Source: Candidatus Amunia macphersoniae
GTDB taxonomy: Bacteria > Chloroflexota > Dormibacteria > Aeolococcales > Aeolococcaceae
Direction of reading: 5' to 3'
DNA: 64,000 bases
Assembly: GCA_016464795.1 (NCBI GenBank)
Contig: JAEKNN010000009.1
Span: 50,057-114,056 of the forward strand
Made by a program: the position numbers and the translations under genes
In this document: piece by piece, positions 16,650 to 27,348 of the stretch
Numbering within the stretch: position 1 is the stretch's first letter
Layout: every line of letters starts with the position of its first letter
The notes under the pieces: model-generated
The model's database searches: none
Seen by the model: the letters and a program-made list of their open reading frames with translations, nothing else
What the model was told of the DNA's origin: nothing

Positions 16650-17093
16650 ATGTTCGAAAAGGTGGTGGGTGCCATCGACAACGATGCGGACCGCGCCGCC
16701 CTGGTCGTCGATGCGGCGACCGAGTTGGCCCAGAGCTTCCACTCCGAGGTGCTGATCGTTCACGTCCGGGAGGTGGAGCGGGCCGCGGCCACGGTAGGTG
16801 CCGGCAGGCCAGGGGCCCTGCCTCCATCACTGCACTTCGAGGATGAGGACGAGGCCAGGGGACTTGTCGACAGCGCCGTCGATCGCCTGCGGAGCGTGGG
16901 GGTGGAGGCAAGCGGACGAATTGAATCGGGCAACGGCTCGACGGCCAGAGAGCTTCTCGACGTCGCCAAGGCGTTCGGCGCGACGCTGATCATCGTCGGC
17001 GACCGCGGATCTCGGGTCACCGACCTGCTCCTGGGCAGCGTGGCGCACAAGGTGGTCCACCTCGCCCACTGCCCTGTCCTGCTGGTCCGATAG
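16650..17093 (+). CDS. Universal stress protein (UspA family)
   Basis: A 147-residue single-domain UspA protein starting at ATG 16650, supported by AAGGGGGG seven to eight bases upstream rather than the GTG at 16626. It begins with the beta strand MFEKVVGAIDNDADRAALV and ends with the ATP-binding signature GDRGSRVTDLLLGSVAHKVV followed by HCPVLLVR, which corresponds to G-2x-G-9x-G-(S/T). It should bind ATP and act in a stress response in the cytoplasm. The palindrome at 16591 and its twin before the MFS gene downstream suggest the two genes answer to one regulator. Confidence 0.9.
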   Translation: MFEKVVGAIDNDADRAALVVDAATELAQSFHSEVLIVHVREVERAAATVGAGRPGALPPSLHFEDEDEARGLVDSAVDRLRSVGVEASGRIESGNGSTARELLDVAKAFGATLIIVGDRGSRVTDLLLGSVAHKVVHLAHCPVLLVR

Positions 17094-17131
17094 CAACAGG
17101 CGGCACTCTTGCGGCGCGAGGTACGGGTTCC

Positions 17132-17143
17132 TACCATCTGGTT
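17132..17143. promoter_or_regulatory. Second copy of the TACCA-N2-TGGT element, upstream of MFS gene
   Basis: Reads TACCATCTGGTT; the inverted repeat matches the site at 16591-16602 in all but the last base of the palindrome. It lies 38 bases before the MFS ATG at 17182. Confidence 0.4.
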
Positions 17144-17181
17144 TCGGCGAGCGGCAAGCTACTCACCGGGAGGTCGGGTCG

Positions 17182-18675
17182 ATGGCAGCCACGGACGCTG
17201 AAGCGCCTACCACTGTTCGCAGCCTGGTCCCCGCGAGAATGGACCGCCTCCCCTGGACGCGCTTCCACTGGCTGGTCATCATCGGCCTGGGCGTGTCGTG
17301 GATCCTCGACGGGCTCGAGATCCAGATCGTCGCCCTGGTGGGCACGGTGCTGCAGGACAACGCCACGCTGCATCTCACCACGGCTGACGTCGGCCTGCTC
17401 GGCTCGGTCTACCTCTTCGGCGAGGTGGTCGGGGCGCTGGTGTTCGGGCGCATCACCGACCTGGTCGGTCGCAAGAAGATGTTCATCGTCTGCTTGGGGA
17501 TCTACCTGTTCGCCAGCGGGCTTGGCGCATTTTCCTTCAACCTCTGGTCACTGATGATCTGCCGGTTCGTTGCCGGGACGGGCATCGGTGGTGAGTACAC
17601 GGCGATCAACTCCGCGATCGACGAGCTGATCCCATCCCACTACCGGGGACGGGTGGACATCGCTGTCAACGGCACCTACTGGGGCGGGGCGATGATCGGG
17701 GCGGCGGCTTCGATCTTCCTGCTCGATCCCAAGCTGATCCCTGTCAACCTCGGCTGGCGGATCGGCTTCTTCATCGGCCCGATCGCCGGGCTGGTGATCA
17801 TCTATCTGCGGCGCACCATTCCGGAGAGCCCGCGCTGGCTGATGACCCACGGGCGGCAGGAGGAGGCCAACCGAATCGTCGACGAGATCGAGGCGCGCGT
17901 CGAACGGGAGGGCGTGCACCTCGAGCCGGTGTCCGATGACAAGGCGCTGGAGGTCACCGGTGTCGGAGTGGTGTCCTACATCCAGATCGCCAAGACCATG
18001 CTCCGGGAGTACCCGTCGCGGTCATTCCTGGGGTTCTCGATGATGGTGACACAGGCCTTCCTGTACAACGCGATCTTCTTCACCTACGCGCTGGTATTGA
18101 CCAACTTCTACCACGTCTTGCCGTCGCAGACGGCCTATTACTTCTTCCCGTTCGCCTTGGGCAACCTGCTCGGCCCGCTCACCATCGGCCACCTCTTCGA
18201 CACCATCGGCCGCCGCAAGATGATCCTCTTCACGTACGGGGTGTCCGGCGTCGCCCTGGCAATCTCGGGATTCCTGTTCCATCAGGGGGTGCTCAGCGCG
18301 GTCACGCAAACCGCATTGTGGTGCTTCATCTTCTTCCTGGCGTCGGCCGGCGCGTCGTCCGCCTACCTGACGGTCAGCGAGATCTTCCCGCTGGAGCTGC
18401 GCGGCCAGGCCATCTCCTTCTTCTTCGCCATCTCACAGCTGGCCGGCGGCGTGGCCGCACCGGCCATCTTCGGTGCGCTGATCGGCGATGGCAAGAACCC
18501 TGGCCCGCTGACCATCGGCTACTACTTCGGCGCCGCCATCATGATCGCCGGCGGCCTGATCGCCTGGTTCTTCGGTGTCAACGCGGAGAGGAAGTCCCTC
18601 GAGGACATCGCCACACCGCTGTCGGCAGCGTCCCGCTCACGACCGTTGACTGAAGGGGCCGCCGCAGCCGGGTAG
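17182..18675 (+). CDS. MFS transporter, sugar/metabolite:H+ symporter type
   Basis: A 497-residue, twelve-helix major facilitator. Family motifs are present: the loop 2-3 motif FGRITDLVGRKKMF, the helix-4/5 segment GTGIGGEYTAINSAIDEL, the central loop PESPRWLMTHGR and the second-half copy IGHLFDTIGRRKMIL. These mark the sugar-porter/metabolite:H+ symporter branch, which includes sugar, aromatic-acid and inorganic-phosphate carriers. GGGAGG upstream supports ATG 17182. The substrate cannot be decided. An operator-like element shared with the preceding universal stress gene points to joint regulation. Confidence 0.85.
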   Translation: MAATDAEAPTTVRSLVPARMDRLPWTRFHWLVIIGLGVSWILDGLEIQIVALVGTVLQDNATLHLTTADVGLLGSVYLFGEVVGALVFGRITDLVGRKKMFIVCLGIYLFASGLGAFSFNLWSLMICRFVAGTGIGGEYTAINSAIDELIPSHYRGRVDIAVNGTYWGGAMIGAAASIFLLDPKLIPVNLGWRIGFFIGPIAGLVIIYLRRTIPESPRWLMTHGRQEEANRIVDEIEARVEREGVHLEPVSDDKALEVTGVGVVSYIQIAKTMLREYPSRSFLGFSMMVTQAFLYNAIFFTYALVLTNFYHVLPSQTAYYFFPFALGNLLGPLTIGHLFDTIGRRKMILFTYGVSGVALAISGFLFHQGVLSAVTQTALWCFIFFLASAGASSAYLTVSEIFPLELRGQAISFFFAISQLAGGVAAPAIFGALIGDGKNPGPLTIGYYFGAAIMIAGGLIAWFFGVNAERKSLEDIATPLSAASRSRPLTEGAAAAG

Positions 18676-18910
18676 CCACTCGAGCCCGGCAAGCAAGCTG
18701 CGCTGGGGATGCTGGGACCGCTGAAGGTCACACTCGAGCGCCCAATGTTACGTTGGCGTCACATCCTGATGAGGGAACTCGCATACGTCAGCTGGCGTAC
18801 AGACGCTCTCGGACGAGTGACGCATCGTCGGCGTCGTCCCCGGTCGAGCAGTCGTCGACAGCGAACCGGGGCTGAAGGCACCCGGCCGGTGCAGTTCCAG
18901 GAAACCGACA

Positions 18911-19138
18911 ATGGGCACCCCGTCGCCCGACGAAGTTGTCTGCGGCAACGCTGATGACATCAGCACGCTGCTGGCCGCCGCGTCCGCCGAGGGAGTCGAG
19001 ACCGAGCCGCAACTGGCCAAGCTGCGTCAGTTCGGCTGTGATCGGGCTCAAGGGTTCCTCTTCAAGCCGGCCGTCTCCTCCCACGAGTTCGCCACCCTGG
19101 CCGGCGCGGGGCGCGCCCCGAACGGTTCACCGCAGTGA
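18911..19138 (+). pseudogene. Stump of an EAL-domain c-di-GMP phosphodiesterase
   Basis: A 75-codon frame reads AEGVETEPQLAKLRQFGCDR and then AQGFLFKPAVSSHEFATLA. This is the last third of an EAL domain, including the EGVE loop and the QG-(Y/F)-(L/F)-F tail. The EAL motif itself and most metal ligands are absent, as is the upstream domain. It does have AGGAAA six bases before an ATG, and its TGA overlaps the GTG of the downstream histidine kinase gene, so it may still be translated and couple that gene's translation. Position 18676-18910 upstream shows nothing else recognisable. Either a decayed gene or a short relic leader. Confidence 0.65.
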
Positions 19139-20961
19139 CAGAGAGCGACACCAGCGAGCGCCGGCGAATCGAGGCTGAGCTGGAGCGGCGCAACGCCTTT
19201 CTCCAACTCCTCCAGGTGGTGTCGACGGCCGCCAACGGTGCTCCCACCTCGTTGACCCACGCCCTGCAGACCACCGTCGACGAGGTGTGCAGCCAGACCG
19301 GCTGGACGATCGGTCACGTCCTGCTGCCGAGGCAGGATGGAGGCGAGGGACTCGTGTCCGGCGGGATCTGGCACGTCGACGACCTCGCTCATCTCGACGC
19401 AATCCGCCACCGCCACGACGGGGTCAGCTTCGCCCCCAATGTCGGTGTGCCCGGTCGCGTGTTCGCGAGCGGGACACCTGAGCACATCGCTGACGTGCGC
19501 ACCCTCTCAGCGGACGACGCCGACCGGGTTCGCTGCGCTCTGATCGACGCCGAGAGAATGCGCGCGGTGGCAGGGTTCCCCATCATCGTCGGAGATGAGG
19601 TGTGCGCCGTTCTCGAGTTCTTCTCGGAGACCCCGTTCGAAGCCGACCGTATCCTGCTCGACGTCATGGTCCAGGTCGGCATGGTGCTCGGCCGGATCGT
19701 GGAGAGGACACGCTACGAGGCCGCGCTGCGCGATGCTCGCGAGGTGGCGGAGGCCGCAAGCGCGGCCAAGAGTGAGTTCCTCTCGCGGATGAGCCACGAG
19801 CTTCGCACGCCGCTGACCGCCGTCCTCGGCTATGCCGAGTTGCTCAGCCTCACGTCGCTGCCCGTGCTGGAGAGAGGCTACGTGGCGGCGATCGAGAAGG
19901 GGGGCGGCCATCTGCTGGACCTGATCAACGACGTCCTCGACGTGGCCCGCCTCGACAGAGGTGAGCTGCGGTTGTCCATGGAGCCCGTCGACGTCGCCGG
20001 CATCATCGTCGACGCCACCGGGCTGCTGCAGCCCCTGGCCGTGTCTCACAACGTCGCGCTGAAAACTCAGTTCCGTGGCGCCGAGCGGTGCTTTGCACTC
20101 AGCGACAACCAGGCTCTCAGGCAGGCGATGCTCAACCTGATCGCCAACGCGATCAAGTACAACCGCCAGGGCGGCGAGGTAGTGGTCAGCGTGGTCGCCG
20201 CCCCAGACACCGTGCAGATCGATGTCGCCGACACCGGTGAGGGCATCGCGGCAGCAGACCTCGACTCGATCTTCGTCCCCTTCGAGCGGCTGGGCGCTGC
20301 CCGCGCGGTGGAAGGGACCGGGCTCGGGCTGGGCATCTCACGACGGCTGGTCGAGGCGATGGGCGGGACCTTGCAGGTCCACAGCGAGTTGGGCTCCGGC
20401 ACCACCTTCTCGGTTGTGCTCGCGGCCACCGAGCGTTCCATGGGTGACCACACCGCGACCTCCGCCCTGACATCCCCTGGGCCCACGGTCGGGCGCGGCC
20501 ACAAGGTGCTCTACGTTGAGGACAACATTGTCAACATCGAGCTGATGCAGAGCTTCTTCACCCGGCTCCGACCCGGCATCGAGCTGGTGTCGACCATGCT
20601 GGGCGAGCTGGCTGTCGACCTGGCCCGAGAGCACGCGCCCGACCTGATCCTCCTGGATGTCAACCTTCCTGACATCGAGGGTGGTGAGGTGATTCGCAGG
20701 TTGAACCTGAGCGCAAGGACCCGCTCGATCCCGGTGGTGATGGTGAGCGCCGATGCCATCCCGGGAGGGATCGACAGCTTTCTCGCCGCCGGCGCCGCCG
20801 GCTACATCACCAAGCCGATCCAGGTGGCCCGACTGCTCGAGTTCGTGGATCGGGCAACACGCGGCGCCAGACCCGATGACGGCCACGAGATCGTCGGTCG
20901 CCTGCCCCACGCCAGGAAGCGCGCGGTCACGCTTGGCGCGTCGCCCGCCGGGAGAGCCTGA
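19135..20961 (+). CDS. Hybrid histidine kinase: GAF, HisKA, HATPase, receiver
   Basis: A 608-residue soluble sensor kinase. A short helical lead-in is followed by a GAF domain (~30-190), the dimerisation/phosphoacceptor helix SHELRTPLTAVLGYAELL with His221, and the ATPase domain with N box NLIANAIKYN, G1 DTGEGIAAADLD and G2 GTGLGLGISRRL. A C-terminal receiver domain (~460-595) has phosphoacceptor Asp508 in LILLDVNLPD and the conserved Lys in YITKP. There are no membrane segments, so it senses a cytoplasmic ligand through the GAF domain. Phosphate can pass to its own receiver, but no HPt protein or output regulator is adjacent. It starts at GTG 19135, overlapping the EAL stump's stop. Confidence 0.9.
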   Translation: MTESDTSERRRIEAELERRNAFLQLLQVVSTAANGAPTSLTHALQTTVDEVCSQTGWTIGHVLLPRQDGGEGLVSGGIWHVDDLAHLDAIRHRHDGVSFAPNVGVPGRVFASGTPEHIADVRTLSADDADRVRCALIDAERMRAVAGFPIIVGDEVCAVLEFFSETPFEADRILLDVMVQVGMVLGRIVERTRYEAALRDAREVAEAASAAKSEFLSRMSHELRTPLTAVLGYAELLSLTSLPVLERGYVAAIEKGGGHLLDLINDVLDVARLDRGELRLSMEPVDVAGIIVDATGLLQPLAVSHNVALKTQFRGAERCFALSDNQALRQAMLNLIANAIKYNRQGGEVVVSVVAAPDTVQIDVADTGEGIAAADLDSIFVPFERLGAARAVEGTGLGLGISRRLVEAMGGTLQVHSELGSGTTFSVVLAATERSMGDHTATSALTSPGPTVGRGHKVLYVEDNIVNIELMQSFFTRLRPGIELVSTMLGELAVDLAREHAPDLILLDVNLPDIEGGEVIRRLNLSARTRSIPVVMVSADAIPGGIDSFLAAGAAGYITKPIQVARLLEFVDRATRGARPDDGHEIVGRLPHARKRAVTLGASPAGRA

Positions 20962-21017
20962 GGCAGGCGTACGTGGTCACCGGTTGAAGGCCGGCAGACG
21001 GCCCACCGCTGCGGCGA

Positions 21018-21023
21018 TATCCT
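21018..21023 (+). promoter_or_regulatory. -10 box of GNAT gene, leaderless
   Basis: TATCCT with exactly six bases before GTG 21030, so the transcript should begin at the start codon. Confidence 0.5.
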
Positions 21024-21029
21024 GCTCGG

Positions 21030-21587
21030 GTGACTGAGAGCTTGGCCGAGCAGGCCGTGTCGATCCGGTTGCTCGCTCACGCCGGGATCTCCGACGTGGC
21101 AGCGCTGGGGCTTCGCAATCGCGCGGACCTCGAGCAGACCGGCCCCGCTCGTCCAGAGTCCGCCTACACCGAGGCCGCCCAGCGACAGCGGTTGGAGAGC
21201 AAGCTGGAGGAGTGCGAGCGCGGGGTGCGGCGCTACTGGACGATCCACGTGGGCGACGACCTGGCCGGGGACATCGAGCTGAATCGCATCGACCGCGGCA
21301 CCTGGCAGACGGCGAACGTCGGCTACCTGGTCGACGCCTCCTTCCGCGGTCGCGGCGTGGCCACAGCTGCGCTCCGACTGGTCATGCGCGAGTCGTTCGA
21401 GGACCTTCATCTGCACCGCCTCGACGCAGGCGCGCTGACCACCAATCGAGCGTCGCAGCGCGTCCTCGAGAAGGCGGGTTTCCGCCGAATCGGGCTGCTC
21501 GAGCGCCACTTCTACATCGCCGGAAGCTGGCGCGACCACTACTGGTACGAGATGCTCGGTCCCGACCGTGAACCTGCGGTGGCGTGA
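21030..21587 (+). CDS. GNAT acetyltransferase (RimJ-like)
   Basis: A 185-residue GCN5-related N-acetyltransferase. The acetyl-CoA-binding motif A is the stretch VGYLVDASFRGRGVATAALR, with the pyrophosphate loop R-G-R-G-V-A, and motif B follows as HRLDAGALTTNRASQRVLEKAG. Such RimJ-like enzymes acetylate protein N-termini or small amines with acetyl-CoA. Substrate is not predictable. The GTG start sits six bases after a TATCCT box, with no ribosome binding site, consistent with a leaderless message. It stands alone downstream of the histidine kinase. Confidence 0.85.
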   Translation: MTESLAEQAVSIRLLAHAGISDVAALGLRNRADLEQTGPARPESAYTEAAQRQRLESKLEECERGVRRYWTIHVGDDLAGDIELNRIDRGTWQTANVGYLVDASFRGRGVATAALRLVMRESFEDLHLHRLDAGALTTNRASQRVLEKAGFRRIGLLERHFYIAGSWRDHYWYEMLGPDREPAVA

Positions 21588-21736
21588 GTCGCGCCGTGGA
21601 GTGAGACCACTTGGCGACGTCGGCAGCGCCGCCGAGTCACCCGTCGAGGCCTCGCCGGTCGTGGACAGCTCGCCACCCAGCAGAGTCGCGTCCACGCCGC
21701 GCTGTGTGCCAGCGCAGCTCGAATCTCGGCGGTTGA

Positions 21737-21994
21737 TTAGGGCACGCGCAGATTCACCGCCAGGCGCAGCGCGGACTCCAGCAGGAGGCCGGTGGGCCGC
21801 CCCGCAACGTCGCGGCCCACGTTTGCTCCCGCCGCCACAAGCGCGTCCGTTCCGATCGCCGCCAGCACCGACGCGCTGACCACCACCGCGTGGCCCGAGG
21901 TGTGGCGGATGAGCACCCGACGACCCGGCGCAGCCTGCTCGATGTCGTCGCCGGTGAGGTGCCTGCCGAGCGGGCGCTGGTCGTATCCGCTCGC
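21737..21994 (-). pseudogene. Fragment of a YtcJ-like amidohydrolase
   Basis: The minus strand encodes YDQRPLGRHLTGDDIEQAAP, then RRVLIRHTSGHAVVVSASVL and a final VGRDVAGRPTGLLLESALR before TAA at 21737. This is the internal segment of large (~540-residue) YtcJ/NfdA amidohydrolases that carries the R-H-x-x-G-H-x-x-x-x-x-S signature. An in-frame TAG at 21995 closes it upstream, and nothing of the metal-dependent C-terminal half follows. A neighbouring frame upstream (to ~22080) and the stretch VDATLLGGELSTTGE at about 21650-21695 may be further scraps of the same gene. It explains the 500-base space between the two GNAT genes. Confidence 0.65.
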
Positions 21995-22088
21995 CTAGAC
22001 CCCGGCGTCGCCATCCGCTGGAAGTCCCGCCCTGAGCCGCGCAGGTCGAGTTGCATCCAGCGCCCGACTGTATGGAACACTCGGGGGT

Positions 22089-22601
22089 GTGGAGTCGAAC
22101 AACGGTCCGCTGCTTCTGGCCGGCCAGCGGGTCGTGCTCAGACGAGCCAACCTGGCAGATGTCCCGCGACTCGCCGCGATCATCGAGTCGCCCGAGGTGT
22201 CGCAGTGGTGGGGGACTCCATTCACCGAGCGCGATCTCGAGGGCGAGGAGGTCGTCTTCGCCGTCGAGGTCGGCGGCGATGACGTCGCCGGGCTGATCCA
22301 GTACTACGAGGAGAACGAGCCCGACTACCGGTCAGCCGGGATCGACATCGCCCTGGCGCCGGAACAACACGGCCGCGGACATGGGCCGGACGCGCTCCGC
22401 ACCCTGGCTCGGTACCTGTTCGAGCAGCGTGGACACCATCGCCTGACCATCGACCCGGCCGCCGCCAACACGCGCGCCATCGCAGCGTATTCGAAGGTCG
22501 GGTTCAAGCCGGTCGGCGTGATGCGCAGGTACGAGCGAGGCCGTGACGGCAACTGGCACGACGGCCTGCTCATGGACATGCTGCATGAGGAGCTCTGCTG
22601 A
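22089..22601 (+). CDS. GNAT acetyltransferase (RimL / AAC(6')-like)
   Basis: A 170-residue acetyltransferase beginning at GTG 22089. Motif A with the acetyl-CoA loop is DIALAPEQHGRGHGPDALR, followed by HRLTIDPAAANTRAIAAYSK and VGFKPVGVMRRYERG. The N-terminal stretch LRRANLADVPRLAAIIESPE and the W-W-G-T motif resemble the RimL and aminoglycoside 6'-acetyltransferase branch. Both protein N-terminal and aminoglycoside acetylation occur in this group, so a resistance role is possible but unproven. An AACACT box seven bases upstream may serve as the -10. Confidence 0.85.
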   Translation: MESNNGPLLLAGQRVVLRRANLADVPRLAAIIESPEVSQWWGTPFTERDLEGEEVVFAVEVGGDDVAGLIQYYEENEPDYRSAGIDIALAPEQHGRGHGPDALRTLARYLFEQRGHHRLTIDPAAANTRAIAAYSKVGFKPVGVMRRYERGRDGNWHDGLLMDMLHEELC

Positions 22602-22652
22602 GGCGACCGGCGGGACCTTCACGATCGTTCACCCCAGCGGCGCTCGACCGTT

Positions 22653-23102
22653 TCAGTGGGCACCACCAGAGAGGCGCGAACGCCGACCTCGTCTGCCCAC
22701 CACGGTCACGTGCACGCTTGCCAAGGCTGGCCAGCCCGCATCGGTGGTGAGGATGCCGGCGTGGTTGCGTGCCGCGGTGGCGACCACGAGGGCGTCCTGC
22801 AAACGCAGGCGGTTGGCGTGCTCCGCTCGCAGGGCTCCTGCTTGCATTGCAATCTCAGTGTCAAGCTGCGCGATCTCGATTGCCAGCGCGTCGAGCATGC
22901 GCTGCACGCGCTGCCTGGCCACGGCCAGTCCGTGGGCGCGGATGGGGCCTACGAGCACCTCAGCGAGCGCTGATGCCGGGAGGATGAATCGCGCTCCGGC
23001 CTCGCGAGCTTCTCGCACAGCCGTCTGGGCTGCGTGGTGGTGGACATCAGTGGTGTCGCCGAGGGCGATCACGACGCCAGCGTCGAGAACCGTCAGCGCC
23101 AC
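22653..23102 (-). CDS. vapC: PIN-domain toxin (VapC-like)
   Basis: A 149-residue PIN-domain ribonuclease starting at GTG 23102. The acidic Mg-binding residues are visible: Asp in LTVLDAGVV near the N-terminus, Glu in LPASALAEVLVG, Asp in RLRLQDALVVATA and Asp in ILTTDAGW. VapC toxins cleave tRNA or rRNA when not bound by antitoxin. The first codons overlap the last codons of the antitoxin gene by ten bases, the usual translational coupling of vapBC operons. A longer in-frame start exists upstream but lies inside the antitoxin gene. Confidence 0.88.
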   Translation of the reverse strand: MALTVLDAGVVIALGDTTDVHHHAAQTAVREAREAGARFILPASALAEVLVGPIRAHGLAVARQRVQRMLDALAIEIAQLDTEIAMQAGALRAEHANRLRLQDALVVATAARNHAGILTTDAGWPALASVHVTVVGRRGRRSRLSGGAH

Positions 23103-23338
23103 TCGCGACGCAGTTGCTCGAGGTAACCGGGCGCGTAGCAACCGTCGAGCAGTCCGGCGACGTCATCGACGGGGTCGCCGACACGTCGGATGGTGAGCCG
23201 GCCAGGGCCCTCGACCCGGATCTCCAGCTGCTCGCCGATGCTCAGTCCGGCAGCCAAGGCGGCGGCCACGGGGATGGTGACTTGGCGCTTGGCACTCATC
23301 CGGGTGCGACCGCGCGGTCGCCGCTTCTTTACTTCCAT
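23093..23338 (-). CDS. vapB: AbrB-type antitoxin (VapB-like)
   Basis: An 81-residue protein with a SpoVT/AbrB swapped-hairpin DNA-binding domain at residues ~14-52 (MSAKRQVTIPVAAALAAGL then EQLEIRVEGPGRLTIRRV). The C-terminal third, rich in acidic and aromatic residues, ends in YLEQLRREWR and should wrap the toxin. The N-terminus is unusually basic (KKRRPRGRTR). It binds and neutralises the PIN toxin encoded immediately downstream and should repress its own promoter. A palindrome sits just before the ATG. Confidence 0.88.
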   Translation of the reverse strand: MEVKKRRPRGRTRMSAKRQVTIPVAAALAAGLSIGEQLEIRVEGPGRLTIRRVGDPVDDVAGLLDGCYAPGYLEQLRREWR

Positions 23339-23340
23339 GA

Positions 23341-23349
23341 ACTATTAGT
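23341..23349. promoter_or_regulatory. Operator-like palindrome at the vapBC promoter
   Basis: ACTA-T-TAGT, two bases upstream of the vapB ATG (minus strand). A TATCTT box lies just upstream of it, so the palindrome covers the expected transcript start, as is usual for autorepression by VapB or the VapBC complex. Confidence 0.4.
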
Positions 23350-23401
23350 AAAGATACCACGGCAGCAGCGGGCCCGAGATGGCGTACGCCAAGCCGGCGA
23401 C

Positions 23402-25735
<2,334 letters not shown>

Positions 25736-25820
25736 CTCATGCTCAGGCGCCAGGCCGCTGTAGGGCCGGGCTGATTGGTTCTGAAGCGGTTGTACCCATC
25801 AGCCTTCGATTCCGAACCTG

Positions 25821-27278
25821 TCAGCTCACGACGTACTTCACCGGTTCGAAGCGCCGTGTCCGGGCTCGGAATCTGAATGACCAACCGGGCCACAGCGTGC
25901 TGTTCCTTCCGGTGGAGTCCAGGTACCAGCTGTGGCAGTGACCCGCCGTCCACACGGTGCCCTTCATGGCGGCCTCGATCTCGCTGTTGAAGGCTGACTG
26001 CGCCTGCTGGCGAACCTCGATCGTCCCCGACCCACGGGCGCTCATCGTCTCCAGGCAACCCATGATGTAGTTGAGCTGGGACTCGATCATGAACACCATC
26101 GAGTTGTGGCCAAGCCCCGTGTTGGGGCCGATCATGGTGAAGAGATTGGGGAAGCCGGCCACCGACATTCCCAGGTATGCCTGCATGCTGGGCTTCCACG
26201 CCTCCGCGAGGGTGCGTCCTCCGCGGCCACGAATGCGGCCGGCGATGGGGCTGTCGGCGACCTTGAAACCGGTGCCGAGGATGATGGAGTCGATCTCGAG
26301 CTCCGTGCCGTTTGCGGTCACCACCGAGCGGCTGCGCACCTCCTTGACCGCGTCGGTGACGAGGTCGACGTTGGCCTGGACCAGGGCGGGGTAGTAGTCG
26401 TCGGAGACCAGGATTCGCTTGCAGCCCAGGGTGTAGTCGGGGGTGAGCGCGCGGCGCAGCACGGGATTGGCAACCTGACGCCTGAGATGCCATCGGGCGA
26501 CTCGCTCGGCCCCGCTCATCAGCTTGGGATTCTTGAAGCCAACCACCCGGACCTCGAGGGCCCAGTACAGAGCCGAGCGGACGATGGCGGGGGAGAAGGG
26601 GATCCAGCGGAGCAGCCAGTGTTCCAGGGGGGTGATGCGGTGGTCGAACCGTGGGATGACCCAGGGCGCGGTGCGCTGGAAGAGGTGAAGGCGTTTCACC
26701 TTGGGCTGGATCTGGGGAACGAACTGGATGGCCGAGGCACCGGTTCCGATCACTGCCACACGTTCACCCGTCAGATCGTGGTCGTGTCTCCACCTGGCCG
26801 AATGGAACACGGTGCCCTGGAAACCCTCCAGGCCGGGGATGCGGGGGATGCTGGGATCGCTGAGAGGCCCTGTTGCCGACACCAGGATCTGCGCGTCGAT
26901 CCGCCCCTGCGTGGTGCGGACCGCCCAACACTGCGCGGCCTCAGCCCAGGCTGCCTCCTCGACCTCGTGGTTGAAGCGGATGTGCGCAAGCACGCCGTAC
27001 TTGACGGCGGTGCCACGAAGGTACTCGAGGATCTCCGCCTGCGACGCGAAGCCGCGGGTCCACCGGGGATTGAGCTCGAACGAGTAGGAGTACACGTGCG
27101 AGGGGATGTCGCAGCAGCAGCCGGGGTAGTCGTTGTCACGCCAGGTGCCGCCGAGATCGCCGGCGCGCTCGAGCACCACGAAGTCGTGGATTCCGGAGCG
27201 CTTGAGGCGGATCGCCATCCCCAGGCCGGAGAAGCCTGAGCCGATGATCGCCACTCGAACGTGTTCCACCCCAGTCAC
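25821..27278 (-). CDS. Flavin-containing monooxygenase, Baeyer-Villiger type
   Basis: A 485-residue class B flavoprotein monooxygenase. The FAD-binding GxGxxG is AIIGSGFSGLGMAIRLK at the N-terminus, and the NADPH-binding site is VAVIGTGASAIQFVP. Between them, FQGTVFHSARWRHD fits the Baeyer-Villiger fingerprint (F-x-G-x-x-x-H-x-x-x-W). Such enzymes insert oxygen into ketones or oxidise soft nucleophiles using NADPH and O2. The start GTG 27278 has GGAGGG six bases upstream. It is divergent from the TetR gene, with overlapping palindromes between them, so the regulator probably controls this enzyme and the inducer may be its substrate. Confidence 0.9.
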   Translation of the reverse strand: MTGVEHVRVAIIGSGFSGLGMAIRLKRSGIHDFVVLERAGDLGGTWRDNDYPGCCCDIPSHVYSYSFELNPRWTRGFASQAEILEYLRGTAVKYGVLAHIRFNHEVEEAAWAEAAQCWAVRTTQGRIDAQILVSATGPLSDPSIPRIPGLEGFQGTVFHSARWRHDHDLTGERVAVIGTGASAIQFVPQIQPKVKRLHLFQRTAPWVIPRFDHRITPLEHWLLRWIPFSPAIVRSALYWALEVRVVGFKNPKLMSGAERVARWHLRRQVANPVLRRALTPDYTLGCKRILVSDDYYPALVQANVDLVTDAVKEVRSRSVVTANGTELEIDSIILGTGFKVADSPIAGRIRGRGGRTLAEAWKPSMQAYLGMSVAGFPNLFTMIGPNTGLGHNSMVFMIESQLNYIMGCLETMSARGSGTIEVRQQAQSAFNSEIEAAMKGTVWTAGHCHSWYLDSTGRNSTLWPGWSFRFRARTRRFEPVKYVVS

Positions 27279-27312
27279 CGGCGACCCTCCACGACGGCCT
27301 CAACCTACGCTT

Positions 27313-27339
27313 GTGTAACTTACACTACCGTAGGTTACA
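27313..27339. promoter_or_regulatory. TetR operator region between monooxygenase and regulator
   Basis: Contains GTGTAA-C-TTACAC, a perfect 6+6 palindrome (27313-27325), within a wider 26-base imperfect inverted repeat bounded by TGTAAC (27314) and GTTACA (27334-27339). The regulator's TACACT -10 box (27336-27341) overlaps the right edge, so a bound dimer would block its own transcription and probably the divergent monooxygenase. Confidence 0.6.
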
Positions 27340-27348
27340 CTGGTGGTG

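Noticed and set aside
16509..16763. 84-codon minus-strand frame across the universal stress gene start
   Set aside because: Runs antisense through well-supported UspA coding sequence and does not contain the missing cysteines of the zinc-finger remnant.
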